DNA of 22,329 nt from NCBI GenBank assembly GCA_014380545.1, contig JACMJP010000311.1, positions 1 to 22,329 of the forward strand, given 5' to 3'. Both the position numbers and the translations under genes were made by a program. The DNA is from Chitinophagales bacterium (GTDB taxonomy: Bacteria > Bacteroidota > Bacteroidia > Chitinophagales > BACL12). The notes under the pieces are model-generated. The model did no database searches and was not told where the DNA came from. It worked only from the letters and a program-made list of their open reading frames with translations. Positions 1 through 6,818 of the stretch are shown here, piece after piece. How positions within the stretch are numbered: the first letter of the stretch is position 1; each line of letters begins with the position of its first letter.

Positions 1-85
1 GGATTAATGTTATAACATATTTCACATTTTTGCAAATGAATGCAATGGAATATGTTTTAAAGTTACTTTTCTTATTATATGAATG

Positions 86-1312
86 TTATTTCCCTGCATA
101 TTCAAACTGATAAGTCACCGGCCATTCTGTTGAAAGGTCATGATAAACATCCTCCTGCTTAAAAAATTTATAAGGTGGTAAAGGATCATTCCATTTATCC
201 GGATCATATATATAGTTGCATAAATATAAATTACCAATATCAGAAAAACCTGTGAGCGCATATGTGTTATCCGGCAAAGCATCAAAATACCATTCAAAAC
301 TTTCAGTTACTACATAGGCTTTTTCATATATCTGTGTGCGGATATAATCGTGTGTATATTCTTTTTGTATTTTCTGTAAATACCATACATCATTTATTGG
401 CGCATAAGTAAAATGAAAATACCCGTCAACATGCTCCACAGTGAATCTTTTATCTATAGTAAAATTATTTTTATATAATGTATGTGGTTTCTCTATTGTA
501 AAAATTTCAATGTCCATGATCGCAAAATGAAATTCATCAATGGTTATTGTGCCGGTAATTATTTTTTCAGGATCAGCACGGGTTGATCTGAAATGAATAA
601 TATATGTACCATTTGTTGCTGCAGTATCAAATGTAAATGTGTAGAGATACATCGCATTAGGGTGCAGAAAATTACCTGCTAAATGATACACGGGATCTTC
701 ATGCAGCACTTCAAAGAAATGATTGAGGTGTGTTCCGCCGTTTTCTTCATAATTAAAACTTCGTCGCATGCTTTGGATAGAAACAGTTTCTTCACTTGTG
801 AGTTTGTTTCTGATGTTGCTCATATTAAAAAGCACATTGCTCTGTACTTCAATAAGCCGCACAAATTTTTTATTCTCTTTGTGTATCTGCCTGTAAAATC
901 CATTTGCAACATATGCGGAATCAGGATAAAGAAACGGAATTTGTTCAACTGCCTTTTGAATTACCTGTTCCGCAGAATAACCATTTATCTCTACATTATT
1001 TAAAAAAATAGAACCTACAGGAATATATATATTTTCAGGAACTGAATGTGTGCGTTCATACTGTATAACTCCATGATAATTGAGCACTGCTATTTCAAGT
1101 TCCAGGATTGAAATATCTTTTGTTGTAGTTAAAGTAAACACACCAAATTCATCTGTTATTTGCATCTCACCGGTAGCTGTAAGTTTTATTACTGCATAAG
1201 GAAGAGCAGTGCTGTCATTTTCTGTAAGCAGGATACCCTGAAATATATTTTGCGCAGAGCAACACAAAATTCCCTGGGCATATAAAATTAAAAATATACC
1301 GCAATATTTCAT
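86..1312 (-). CDS. Carboxypeptidase-regulatory-like domain protein, exported
   Basis: A 408-residue exported protein. Residues 1-20 form a hydrophobic signal peptide ending near CSAQ. Residues about 22-105 look like a CarboxypepD_reg-like beta-sandwich (G.L....T..LPYAVIKL, then a D.FG.F.L turn), a common N-terminal module in Bacteroidota envelope proteins. The rest begins with the family pattern A.eQIP..YP......GFYRQ and continues as a beta-rich region of unknown function, as in other Bacteroidota proteins annotated only as carboxypeptidase-like regulatory domain proteins. I see no TonB plug or beta-barrel terminus, so it is not a complete TonB-dependent receptor, and no T9SS tail. The location is probably periplasmic or outer-membrane associated. 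It stands alone, 186 bases downstream of the next minus-strand gene. The family call is fairly safe; the function is unknown. Confidence 0.8.
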   Translation of the reverse strand: MKYCGIFLILYAQGILCCSAQNIFQGILLTENDSTALPYAVIKLTATGEMQITDEFGVFTLTTTKDISILELEIAVLNYHGVIQYERTHSVPENIYIPVGSIFLNNVEINGYSAEQVIQKAVEQIPFLYPDSAYVANGFYRQIHKENKKFVRLIEVQSNVLFNMSNIRNKLTSEETVSIQSMRRSFNYEENGGTHLNHFFEVLHEDPVYHLAGNFLHPNAMYLYTFTFDTAATNGTYIIHFRSTRADPEKIITGTITIDEFHFAIMDIEIFTIEKPHTLYKNNFTIDKRFTVEHVDGYFHFTYAPINDVWYLQKIQKEYTHDYIRTQIYEKAYVVTESFEWYFDALPDNTYALTGFSDIGNLYLCNYIYDPDKWNDPLPPYKFFKQEDVYHDLSTEWPVTYQFEYAGK

Positions 1313-1398
1313 CTTGTAAAAATAATGCTGAGATCAATATCACATCACCGGCAAAAGAAATATGGCAATGGAATTACAGGAGCGTTTAATTGTCAATC

Positions 1399-1506
1399 TT
1401 AATTCTTTACAAATTGAATTACATGGGTTGCATTATTATAAGAGCTGCGTAAAAAATAAATACCTGCCGGGGTAATAAAATTACGCATAGTTCCTGTCTT
1501 ATTCTT
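1399..1506 (-). pseudogene. T9SS C-terminal tail remnant
   Basis: Just downstream of the stop of the next T9SS gene, in a different reading frame, the minus strand encodes about 35 residues without a start codon, ending at TAA (1399-1401). The translation includes NFITPAGIYFLRSS and ends HVIQFVKN. This has the form of the last strands of a T9SS type A sorting domain (LPAGIYxxR ... KxxKx-stop). A TGA blocks the frame just upstream. Seen: the motif and the frame. Inferred: it is the 3' end of an older T9SS cargo gene, either displaced by the neighbouring intact gene or left after a frameshift and domain duplication. Confidence 0.6.
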
Positions 1507-2161
1507 TCATCATCTTTTTTGCAATTATTTCACTATTCTCCAATTCTATAAAAAGCACATACATGCCCGTTGGAAGTATATCAATATTATAAACAGAACC
1601 ATTTGCAGGCAGCGTATATCCCTTACCTGTTACATCATATGTTTTTACATTCTTTACGGCTGTATGCATAGGAATAATATTGATAGTAATTGCTGCAGGA
1701 TTTGGAAACATTAAAATATCCTGATCATTACCGGCATCTGTTATTGCATCTGTTCCGTTTATAACCATATTAAATGGCAATTCGCAATGCGGAAATTCAT
1801 TGTTCGAATTATCATTTATAATTCTTCCGCTCAGCTCAGGCAATCCTGTAATATCAAACTCTTCAAAGTAATACATGATATGCACAGCAGAGGGTCCGTT
1901 TATTCCAAAAAAACCATAGCTTGGGTCCTCAAATAAAATACTTTCATCAGTTGGGCATACTATAAATGATGGTGCATAAAGAGAATGATGGTTTGTTTGA
2001 ATGGTAAAAAATATTCTGTCGCCATAAATACTATCATCATAAAATCCGTCTGTATCAATTGTAATGGAATCGCAGATACTAAATGTTGAATCACAAAAAT
2101 TCTGGCTTACAGAAATATGCCAGCTAAATAACATGAAGATGTAAAGAGTAAAGTTCTTCAT
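1499..2161 (-). CDS. Small T9SS type A sorting domain protein
   Basis: A 220-residue secreted protein. Residues 1-20 are a signal peptide (MKNFTLYIFMLFSWHISVSQ). Residues 21-140 form a small beta-rich cargo domain with several cysteines (C23, C30, C69, C126) and no family I recognise. From about residue 149 there is a T9SS type A C-terminal domain: MFPNP at 151-155, a TYDVTGK strand, ILPTGMYVL, and a basic end KKMMKE. Such domains send the protein across the outer membrane through the T9SS (PorT/Sov machinery) and are usually cleaved at the surface. No partner gene is adjacent. A second, broken T9SS tail follows its stop codon. The export route is well supported; the cargo function is unknown. 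Confidence 0.85.
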   Translation of the reverse strand: MKNFTLYIFMLFSWHISVSQNFCDSTFSICDSITIDTDGFYDDSIYGDRIFFTIQTNHHSLYAPSFIVCPTDESILFEDPSYGFFGINGPSAVHIMYYFEEFDITGLPELSGRIINDNSNNEFPHCELPFNMVINGTDAITDAGNDQDILMFPNPAAITINIIPMHTAVKNVKTYDVTGKGYTLPANGSVYNIDILPTGMYVLFIELENSEIIAKKMMKE

Positions 2162-2387
2162 TCGGTTATTTTATTTAAAGATACAAAAGCATGGAGCGGT
2201 TTCATGTTAAAACTTTGCAAGAACATTGTAATATTTTATTCGGAAAGAATGATCTTAAATAATATTAAATGTTATACAACAATTAATATCTCATTTTAAC
2301 AAGGTGCTTGTTAATTTAACAAATGAGATACTGAAAAATTTTAGCAATATTTTTTAACTGCGTTTAAATACTTTAATAGAAGGTATA
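2162..2387. other. Gene-free stretch with a bulged hairpin
   Basis: I find no credible gene here. It holds a sequence TATCTTTA (minus strand, 2183 to 2176) one mismatch from the -7 consensus, a possible promoter for the T9SS gene at 2161. It also holds a long imperfect inverted repeat at 2287-2330, listed separately. Confidence 0.5.
2287..2330. repeat. Bulged inverted repeat (hairpin)
   Basis: The outer arms TATCTCATT (2287-2295) and AATGAGATA (2322-2330) pair perfectly. The inner arms TTAACAAG (2296-2303) and CTTGTTAA (2307-2314) pair around a GTG loop. A 7-base bulge, TTTAACA, sits on the 3' side and repeats part of the inner arm. It lies between a decayed T9SS tail and an intact T9SS gene, so it may be an old terminator or a leader structure. 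Confidence 0.55.
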
Positions 2388-2555
2388 TTACAAAGCCATA
2401 ATTTTACCTGCATTTATATTTCCCTTCTGCGTAAGGATGCGATAAAAATAAATGCAGGTCGGAAGCTTATCATTTACAAGTGTAAATGTTATGCTGTTTT
2501 ATTTCACGATTAGTTGTTTTATTATCCTTTTTTCTATTCCATCGACATTAATTTA
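2388..2555 (-). pseudogene. Decayed T9SS sorting domain
   Basis: The minus strand carries a recognisable but broken T9SS C-terminal domain with no start codon. Upstream of an in-frame TAA (2499-2501) it reads NVDGIEKRIIKQLIVK. After that stop it continues in the same frame with ITFTLVNDKLPTCIYFYRI, then LTQKGNINAGKIMAL and TAA (2388-2390). This matches the usual IYNxxGxxv ... LPxGIYxYRI ... GKIxxL layout. The normally conserved glycine of LPxGIY is a cysteine here. No open frame upstream supplies a cargo domain. The reading in one frame across the nonsense codon argues for a gene tail decaying in place. Confidence 0.65.
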
Positions 2556-2624
2556 AGTTAGATAATATTGTTTATAATAAATTTTTCTATGCTTCTCTTA
2601 TAATTCGGCATGCAATAACAACTT

Positions 2625-2682
2625 TTTCCATATGGATCTGAAACTTTCCATAAATATTTAAAGCTTTTCCATATGGGAAAAG
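2625..2682. promoter_or_regulatory. Triple TTTCCATA repeat, operator-like
   Basis: TTTCCATA occurs at 2625-2632, 2645-2652 and 2666-2673, with start spacings of 20 and 21 bases, about two helical turns. The first and third copies contain the palindrome CCATATGG. The third extends to a 19-base inverted repeat (CTTTTCC, 5-base loop, GGAAAAG, 2664-2682). The array ends about 115 bases upstream of the acetyltransferase promoter. Same-face spacing suggests cooperative binding by a dimeric regulator; the regulator is unknown. Confidence 0.45.
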
Positions 2683-2796
2683 TCAGTCTCTCATATTGGT
2701 GTTTATCCGTTTAGTAAAGTATAAAGAACAGTAACAGGAGCACTGGTATCTTATTTTATATCCTTCCGGCATTTATCTTTACAATAATATCACTTT

Positions 2797-2804
2797 TATT
2801 TTTG
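2797..2804 (+). promoter_or_regulatory. -7 promoter element for the GNAT gene
   Basis: TATTTTTG matches the Bacteroidota -7 consensus TAnnTTTG exactly and ends 8 bases before the ATG at 2813. A start of transcription a few bases downstream would give a leaderless or nearly leaderless message. I see no exact TTTG at the usual -33 distance. Confidence 0.5.
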
Positions 2805-2812
2805 CATTGAGC

Positions 2813-3343
2813 ATGAAAAGATTTTCAAGTCCACATATAAGTATTGCAACCATAAAAGATATTCCTGCCATTAAAGATCTGCTCAATAGTGCATACCGTG
2901 GCGATGTTTCTAAAAAAGGATGGACAACAGAAGCACATTTAATAGCCGGAGATATTCGCACTGATGAAAATATGTTGCGGGAGGTTATGGAACAAATGGG
3001 CAGTGTATTTTTAAAATATGTAGATGATGAAGAGCAAATGACCGCCTGTGTTAATTTGCAGCAACATGGAAATAAAATTTATCTCGGCATGTTCAGTGTA
3101 TCTCCGCAATTGCAGGGAGGCGGCATGGGTAAACAAATTTTAATTGCTGCAGAAGAATATGCAAAACATTTACAATGTAGTTCCATTTATATGTCTGTAA
3201 TATCTGTGCGCACAGAACTTATCAGCTGGTATCAGCGGCATGGTTATAAAGACACAGGCGAAATAAAACCTTTTCCGGAAGATGCTGTAACGGGAAAACA
3301 TTTACAGGAACTGGAATTTATGATACTGGAAAAATACCTGTGA
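2813..3343 (+). CDS. GNAT family N-acetyltransferase
   Basis: A 176-residue single-domain acetyltransferase of the GNAT fold, transferring acetyl from acetyl-CoA to an amine substrate that cannot be named from sequence. The acetyl-CoA pyrophosphate loop is visible as VSPQLQGGGMGKQIL in the middle of the protein, following the strand IYLGMFSV. The later strand IYMSVI and the WYQRHGY block are typical of motif B. The segment KGWTTEAHLIAGDIRTDENML is typical of a cytoplasmic GNAT subgroup common in Bacteroidota. I chose the ATG at 2813. A TTG at 2807 is also in frame, but it lies within the region expected between the -7 element and the start of transcription. It is probably monocistronic; a repeat array upstream may be its operator. 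Confidence 0.88.
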   Translation: MKRFSSPHISIATIKDIPAIKDLLNSAYRGDVSKKGWTTEAHLIAGDIRTDENMLREVMEQMGSVFLKYVDDEEQMTACVNLQQHGNKIYLGMFSVSPQLQGGGMGKQILIAAEEYAKHLQCSSIYMSVISVRTELISWYQRHGYKDTGEIKPFPEDAVTGKHLQELEFMILEKYL

Positions 3344-3471
3344 GCATAATATAAATGCTTACTCAATGTCAGCATTATTTAATTTCATTAGTATGTTATA
3401 AATTAAAAAACTATTTGAAGCTTTAAATATTATTATATTTTTTCTGATTCCATGAAGTGCTCGCCATCTTC

Positions 3472-3479
3472 TATTTTTG
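3472..3479 (+). promoter_or_regulatory. -7 promoter element for the PQ-loop-like gene
   Basis: TATTTTTG is an exact match to TAnnTTTG, 28 bases before the ATG at 3508. It would give a leader of roughly 20-25 bases. No clear -33 TTTG lies at the standard distance. Confidence 0.45.
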
Positions 3480-3507
3480 AGAGAATATTAATTATTTAAA
3501 CAGATCA

Positions 3508-4110
3508 ATGTTCATCTTTCTTCCATCTTTTGCAGAACGATCATTAGGCTTTGTGGCGGGGGCATTTATAATAATTGCACAGATCATTTTACTGAGAGAT
3601 GTTTATAAAAGAAAAATAAGCCCGGGCCTGCTTTCATGGCTCGGCTGGGCATCATTAATGGGCATAAGCTTAATTGCGCAAATTTTCGGTAAGGGATGGC
3701 AATGGAGCCTTACAGGTCTTCTGCTTTCAACGCTCGGATGTTTTGCTATATTTTTTACTGCATGGGCATTAAAAAATTACCTTGTAAAAAAAACAGATTG
3801 GATTTACTTAATTCTCGGGTTGATCTGCCTGCTCATTTATTTAGCATCAAAAGATCCATGGTTCACTACAGGTTTTGCAATTTTAGCAGACTTTATTGTT
3901 GGCATCCCCACATTACAACATGCATATAAAAATCCTGCTTCCCAGAAAACATCGGCATGGATGTTCGGCTTTATATCATGGATGTTTTCACTCATATTAT
4001 GCATCGGCCATTCCTGGCTGTATGCATTCTTCCCAATTTATTTATTCCTGTATAATGGGGTAATGATATATCTAACCCGAAGAATTAATTCGCCTGAAGC
4101 ACCTGATTAA
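3508..4110 (+). CDS. PQ-loop/SWEET-like integral membrane protein
   Basis: A 200-residue inner-membrane protein with about seven predicted transmembrane segments. It appears to be two related halves. Each has a helix followed by a short basic or Pro-containing loop: ILLRDVYKRKISPGLLSWLGW near residues 29-48, and GIPTLQHAYKNPASQKTSAWM near 131-151. The second resembles a PQ-loop (P.....Y.N..S...S.W), as in SemiSWEET and SWEET transporters or PQ-loop amino acid exporters. Small-solute transport is therefore an inference from architecture; no substrate can be named. It follows the acetyltransferase by 164 bases with its own -7 element, so it is probably its own unit. The stop codon overlaps a perfect AT-rich palindrome. 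Confidence 0.7.
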   Translation: MFIFLPSFAERSLGFVAGAFIIIAQIILLRDVYKRKISPGLLSWLGWASLMGISLIAQIFGKGWQWSLTGLLLSTLGCFAIFFTAWALKNYLVKKTDWIYLILGLICLLIYLASKDPWFTTGFAILADFIVGIPTLQHAYKNPASQKTSAWMFGFISWMFSLILCIGHSWLYAFFPIYLFLYNGVMIYLTRRINSPEAPD

Positions 4111-4130
4111 AAAATATAGCTATATTTTTT
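4109..4130. terminator. Perfect 22-base AT palindrome after the PQ-loop-like gene
   Basis: The arms AAAAAATATAG and CTATATTTTTT are exact reverse complements with no spacer. The TAA stop lies at 4108-4110, so its last two bases belong to the palindrome. The right arm ends in six T, so it could act as a weak plus-strand terminator. The stem has little GC, and an operator role is equally possible. Confidence 0.4.
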
Positions 4131-4204
4131 GGCAGACAGAAAAATATATTTCTCATGATGTCTCAATTTTATATTTCCATTCGTAATAAGGGAAATAAAA
4201 TAAT

Positions 4205-4558
4205 ATGACAACAAAACAAATTGCCGATCGCCTTGTTGAGCTTTGCCGCAAGGGACAAATTATGGAAGCACAGGAAGAATTATTTGCAGATAATGTATTG
4301 AGTGCAGAACCTGATCATTCAATGCTTAAATCAGCAAAAGGGAAAGATGCAGTAGCTGAAAAGGGAAAAAACTTTGCTTCTATGATAGAAGAAAGACATG
4401 GAGGATCCTTTTCTGATCCGATTATTGGTGGTAAATATTTTTCAATAGCAATGGTACTTGATGCCACAATTAAAGGTCAGGGGCGCATGGTTATGGAAGA
4501 AATTTGCTTGTACGAAGTAAAGGACGGGAAAATAGTTCTTGAGCAGTTTTATTTTTAA
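4205..4558 (+). CDS. SnoaL-like / NTF2-like protein
   Basis: A 117-residue cytoplasmic protein with no signal peptide. The pattern fits the NTF2-like cone fold used by SnoaL-like proteins: an N-terminal helix (IADRLVELCRKGQ), then EAQEELFADNVLSAEP, a KGKDAV helix, and late strands ending MEEICLYEVKDGKIVLEQFYF. Length is normal for the family. NTF2-like proteins range from isomerases to ligand-binding or stress proteins, so no reaction can be given. The gene lies 94 bases after the PQ-loop-like gene and is followed by a strong hairpin. The ATG at 4205 follows an A-rich stretch typical of Bacteroidota start regions, with no Shine-Dalgarno sequence. Confidence 0.75.
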   Translation: MTTKQIADRLVELCRKGQIMEAQEELFADNVLSAEPDHSMLKSAKGKDAVAEKGKNFASMIEERHGGSFSDPIIGGKYFSIAMVLDATIKGQGRMVMEEICLYEVKDGKIVLEQFYF

Positions 4559-4590
4559 ATAACCACTTCAATAAAACTTAAACATTAAAT

Positions 4591-4624
4591 ATAATTGCAG
4601 GGCGTTAAAGAGCCCTGCAATTAT
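4591..4624. terminator. Bidirectional intrinsic terminator
   Basis: Perfect 13-base arms (ATAATTGCAGGGC at 4591-4603 and its complement at 4612-4624) surround an 8-base loop with a GGGC/GCCC core. It lies between convergent genes, 32 bases after the plus-strand SnoaL-like stop and about 215 bases past the DUF5777 stop. The T-tracts are poor on both sides. Confidence 0.7.
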
Positions 4625-4840
4625 ATTGTTTAATGCTTCATGATAATCTCCGCCTGTTCCTGTATTTATTGGCCGCAAATATTGACAGGTAGAAAATTAA
4701 TATTCTCTCCTGTTAATTCTTCCCGCGGATATATTTAATTCTCACATTGGGTATTTAATTCTCTGTATGAGCAAAGCATAAAAAATTAAGTCTTAAAACA
4801 AAATTTATATAGAGAATATCAAATTACAGTGTATTATTTT

Positions 4841-5719
4841 TTATTTATGATCAATTTGGAACATGCGGGATAAATTAAAACCAAATCTAATTTCACCTTT
4901 CCCCCATTCGTTTTTTGTGTCTGCTATAAATGCTCTTTCATTCATTCCAACAGCATTACTAAAGTGTAATTGAAATACATGGCCCCCTGTTTCTATATCA
5001 ATACCAAGTGACAAGGGATTTCGGGCAGTGGTATCGGTATTATTAAATACATAAAAATAATCGGCAGTTAATGCAAGCCTTTTGGTTAATTTAATTCTGC
5101 CACCTGTTCCCAGTGCATACAGATCATTGGGAGTTTGTACAACTTCCACTAAATTCCTGTGCACTAATGTTGGAGTAAATTGTAATGTAAAATTATCGTT
5201 GAATTTTCTGCCGATAATTACCTGGTGATAATATCCTAAACGGGAAGTAAAATAATTTACTCTTGTTGTATCTGCAAATTTTAACCCGTCGCATGTTATA
5301 CCTCCAACATATAAAACAGAGAATGGCATCACCCTTTTTCCGGTGGATTGCTGCAATATCCTGAATTTTACAAACGCATCAGCTTCTTTTTTTGCAGTGC
5401 CCCTTCCAATTCCAACAGTTAAATTGCGTATAATACCATAATCAAATCCAAGCCGCATACTCGCCTGATCTAACCCAAACATTTCGTAAGCTCCGCCACT
5501 TATTTCTCCAAAACGGTGCAGGATACGAAAGTCCAATGCACCGGGAGCTATCATTTCCATTGAATGACCATTTATAACTCTGGAAGATTTAAATGCGTTT
5601 TTTACATATTCAGTAGTTGGCTCATCTTCTCCAAGCATATCAAGCAAGTCTTCCGTTTGCGACCGTAAAACAATATTTATAAAAAAGAGAAAAAGGGAGA
5701 GGGTAATTATTTTTTTCAT
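4841..5719 (-). CDS. DUF5777 family beta-barrel protein
   Basis: A 292-residue protein with a signal peptide (MKKIITLSLFLFFINIVLRSQ). A short acidic segment (LLDMLGEDEP) and an alternating-hydrophobic body of outer-membrane barrel type follow. Family-like blocks are KSSRVINGHSMEM, APGALDFRILHRFG, MFGLDQASMRLGFDYG and a C-terminal EIRFGFNLSRMF. DUF5777 proteins are Bacteroidota barrels with no assigned activity that I know of. It is last in a minus-strand cluster after a cytochrome c lipoprotein, an OB-fold protein and a YceI protein. A terminator-like hairpin (5742-5776) separates it from YceI, so it may be expressed at a lower level than the first three genes or from its own promoter. Family assignment is confident; the link to redox or lipid handling is inferred from neighbours only. 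Confidence 0.85.
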   Translation of the reverse strand: MKKIITLSLFLFFINIVLRSQTEDLLDMLGEDEPTTEYVKNAFKSSRVINGHSMEMIAPGALDFRILHRFGEISGGAYEMFGLDQASMRLGFDYGIIRNLTVGIGRGTAKKEADAFVKFRILQQSTGKRVMPFSVLYVGGITCDGLKFADTTRVNYFTSRLGYYHQVIIGRKFNDNFTLQFTPTLVHRNLVEVVQTPNDLYALGTGGRIKLTKRLALTADYFYVFNNTDTTARNPLSLGIDIETGGHVFQLHFSNAVGMNERAFIADTKNEWGKGEIRFGFNLSRMFQIDHK

Positions 5720-5741
5720 TATTGGAATTTTAATAAAAAAA

Positions 5742-5776
5742 TAATTATCCTGTTAGAAGAGTTAACAGGATAATTA
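5742..5776 (-). terminator. Internal terminator or attenuator between YceI and DUF5777
   Basis: Perfect 14-base arms (TAATTATCCTGTTA at 5742-5755 and its complement at 5763-5776) enclose a 7-base loop. On the minus strand the stem is followed directly by a run of T (reading TTTTTTTATT from about 5741 down), so it has the form of a rho-independent terminator for the cytochrome-OB-YceI transcript. The DUF5777 gene starts only about 20 bases further on. Confidence 0.7.
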
Positions 5777-5793
5777 CTACTATAGATAAAAAA

Positions 5794-6351
5794 TTATTGC
5801 GTTAAGGCCTCAAGTGAAAGCTCAACAAATATTTGCACATTATTCGAAATATTTTCTTTTACAACCGCCGGAATTGAAATATTATAATCAGAGAGCAAAA
5901 TATCGAACTGTGATTTTGCACTTATTTTTCCGCCGCTTATTGCTATAGCCCCCTTTGATGTTACAGGTTTAGTTACACCATGTATAGTAAGGTCACCTGA
6001 TACAGTAACAGGATAAGAACCATCTTTTGAAAAATTAACACTGCTTAAATTATCTATTTTTCCTTTAAATGTGGATTTTGGAAATTTATCACTTTCAACA
6101 TAATTTTCATTAAAGTGCTCTTCCATTAAGGCTTTTTCAAATTCAAATGCTTTCATAAGCAAGGCAAATTCTATTTGTCCTGTTTTTGAATCCAGAATAG
6201 CTGTTGCTTTTTTATTATGAGCTTCTATATTTTCCATTGAAGTTTTGGAATAAAATGATATGTTACCTGTTTTTGTAAACGCTTTATCCTGTGCATTTAC
6301 TGTCAGAGTAAAAATTGAAATAGCTGTAATTAAAAAAAATACTTTCTTCAT
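5794..6351 (-). CDS. YceI family periplasmic protein
   Basis: A 185-residue secreted lipocalin-like protein of the YceI family. The signal peptide ends about TVNAQ (residue 21). Visible family features are GNISFYSKTSMENIEAHN near the start, the FPKSTFKGKI block, and the hallmark VSGDLTIHGVTKPVT, followed by FDILLSDYNISIP. YceI proteins bind long polyprenoid or isoprenoid quinone-like lipids in the periplasm, from structures of the family. It follows the OB-fold gene by 28 bases and the cytochrome gene beyond it, so a shared transcript is likely. With a c-type cytochrome next door, quinone or isoprenoid redox handling is a reasonable but unproven role. Confidence 0.92.
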   Translation of the reverse strand: MKKVFFLITAISIFTLTVNAQDKAFTKTGNISFYSKTSMENIEAHNKKATAILDSKTGQIEFALLMKAFEFEKALMEEHFNENYVESDKFPKSTFKGKIDNLSSVNFSKDGSYPVTVSGDLTIHGVTKPVTSKGAIAISGGKISAKSQFDILLSDYNISIPAVVKENISNNVQIFVELSLEALTQ

Positions 6352-6379
6352 GTTTGTTTGTTGTTTTTTGATTTAAAAA

Positions 6380-6805
6380 TTATTTGTCAACTGCACACCG
6401 AATGAGTACTACATCCATAAGTACACCTGTGCATGTACCCTTTACGGTAATTTTTTCTCCTGTATGCAAATTTGCTGCCTCGTTATTATGCCGTTCGTCC
6501 ATTTGGCAACTTACATTGCTGAGTTCACTCTCTCCGGCAAGCTGAATTGTATAGTTACCGGATTCGTCTTTATCAACAGATTTAATTGTTCCGGATACAG
6601 CAATAGCTTTATCCAAATACAATGCATTCGCAGCATCTTCGTCTTCAGAGAATGCTTTTGTAAGGTCAGGGGCATTAATAGTTATATCTGCTTTTTGTTT
6701 GCTTACATCTTCGTGCCCCCTGTTATATTCACTGTAACCATACCAGGCTACTATTCCTATTACTACAAGTAATATCGGCAAAATAATTTTTAAGTATTTC
6801 TTCAT
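6380..6805 (-). CDS. Membrane-anchored tRNA_anti-like OB-fold protein
   Basis: A 141-residue protein starting at the ATG 6803-6805, with one N-terminal membrane anchor (KIILPILLVVIGIVAWYGY). A periplasmic OB-fold of the tRNA_anti-like type follows: F..DED.AN.LYLDKAIAVSGTI, YTIQL, VSCQMDE, LHTGEKITVKGTCTGVLMDVVLIRC. The family name reflects fold similarity only; with an anchored exported domain, RNA binding is unlikely. Two cysteines flank the barrel strands (SCQM, IRCAV), plus one in GTCTG. A longer start at 6844 would overlap the cytochrome gene by 26 bases and adds a hydrophilic leader, so I prefer the internal start. It sits between the cytochrome and YceI genes in a tight run. Confidence 0.8.
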   Translation of the reverse strand: MKKYLKIILPILLVVIGIVAWYGYSEYNRGHEDVSKQKADITINAPDLTKAFSEDEDAANALYLDKAIAVSGTIKSVDKDESGNYTIQLAGESELSNVSCQMDERHNNEAANLHTGEKITVKGTCTGVLMDVVLIRCAVDK

Positions 6806-6818
6806 TTTGTTCTTTATT

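Noticed and set aside
683..1003. A 106-codon plus-strand open frame
   Set aside because: It is antisense to the carboxypeptidase-regulatory-like gene and has no recognisable domain or start signal.
2807..2812. TTG start for the acetyltransferase
   Set aside because: It falls just 2 bases after the -7 element, where transcription has probably not begun. The ATG six bases later gives the same domain.
4640..4760. Possible gene fragment on the minus strand
   Set aside because: Short frames such as one containing REELTGENINF are interrupted by stops within about 20 codons and match no family I know. Apart from the terminator the stretch 4559-4840 looks non-coding.
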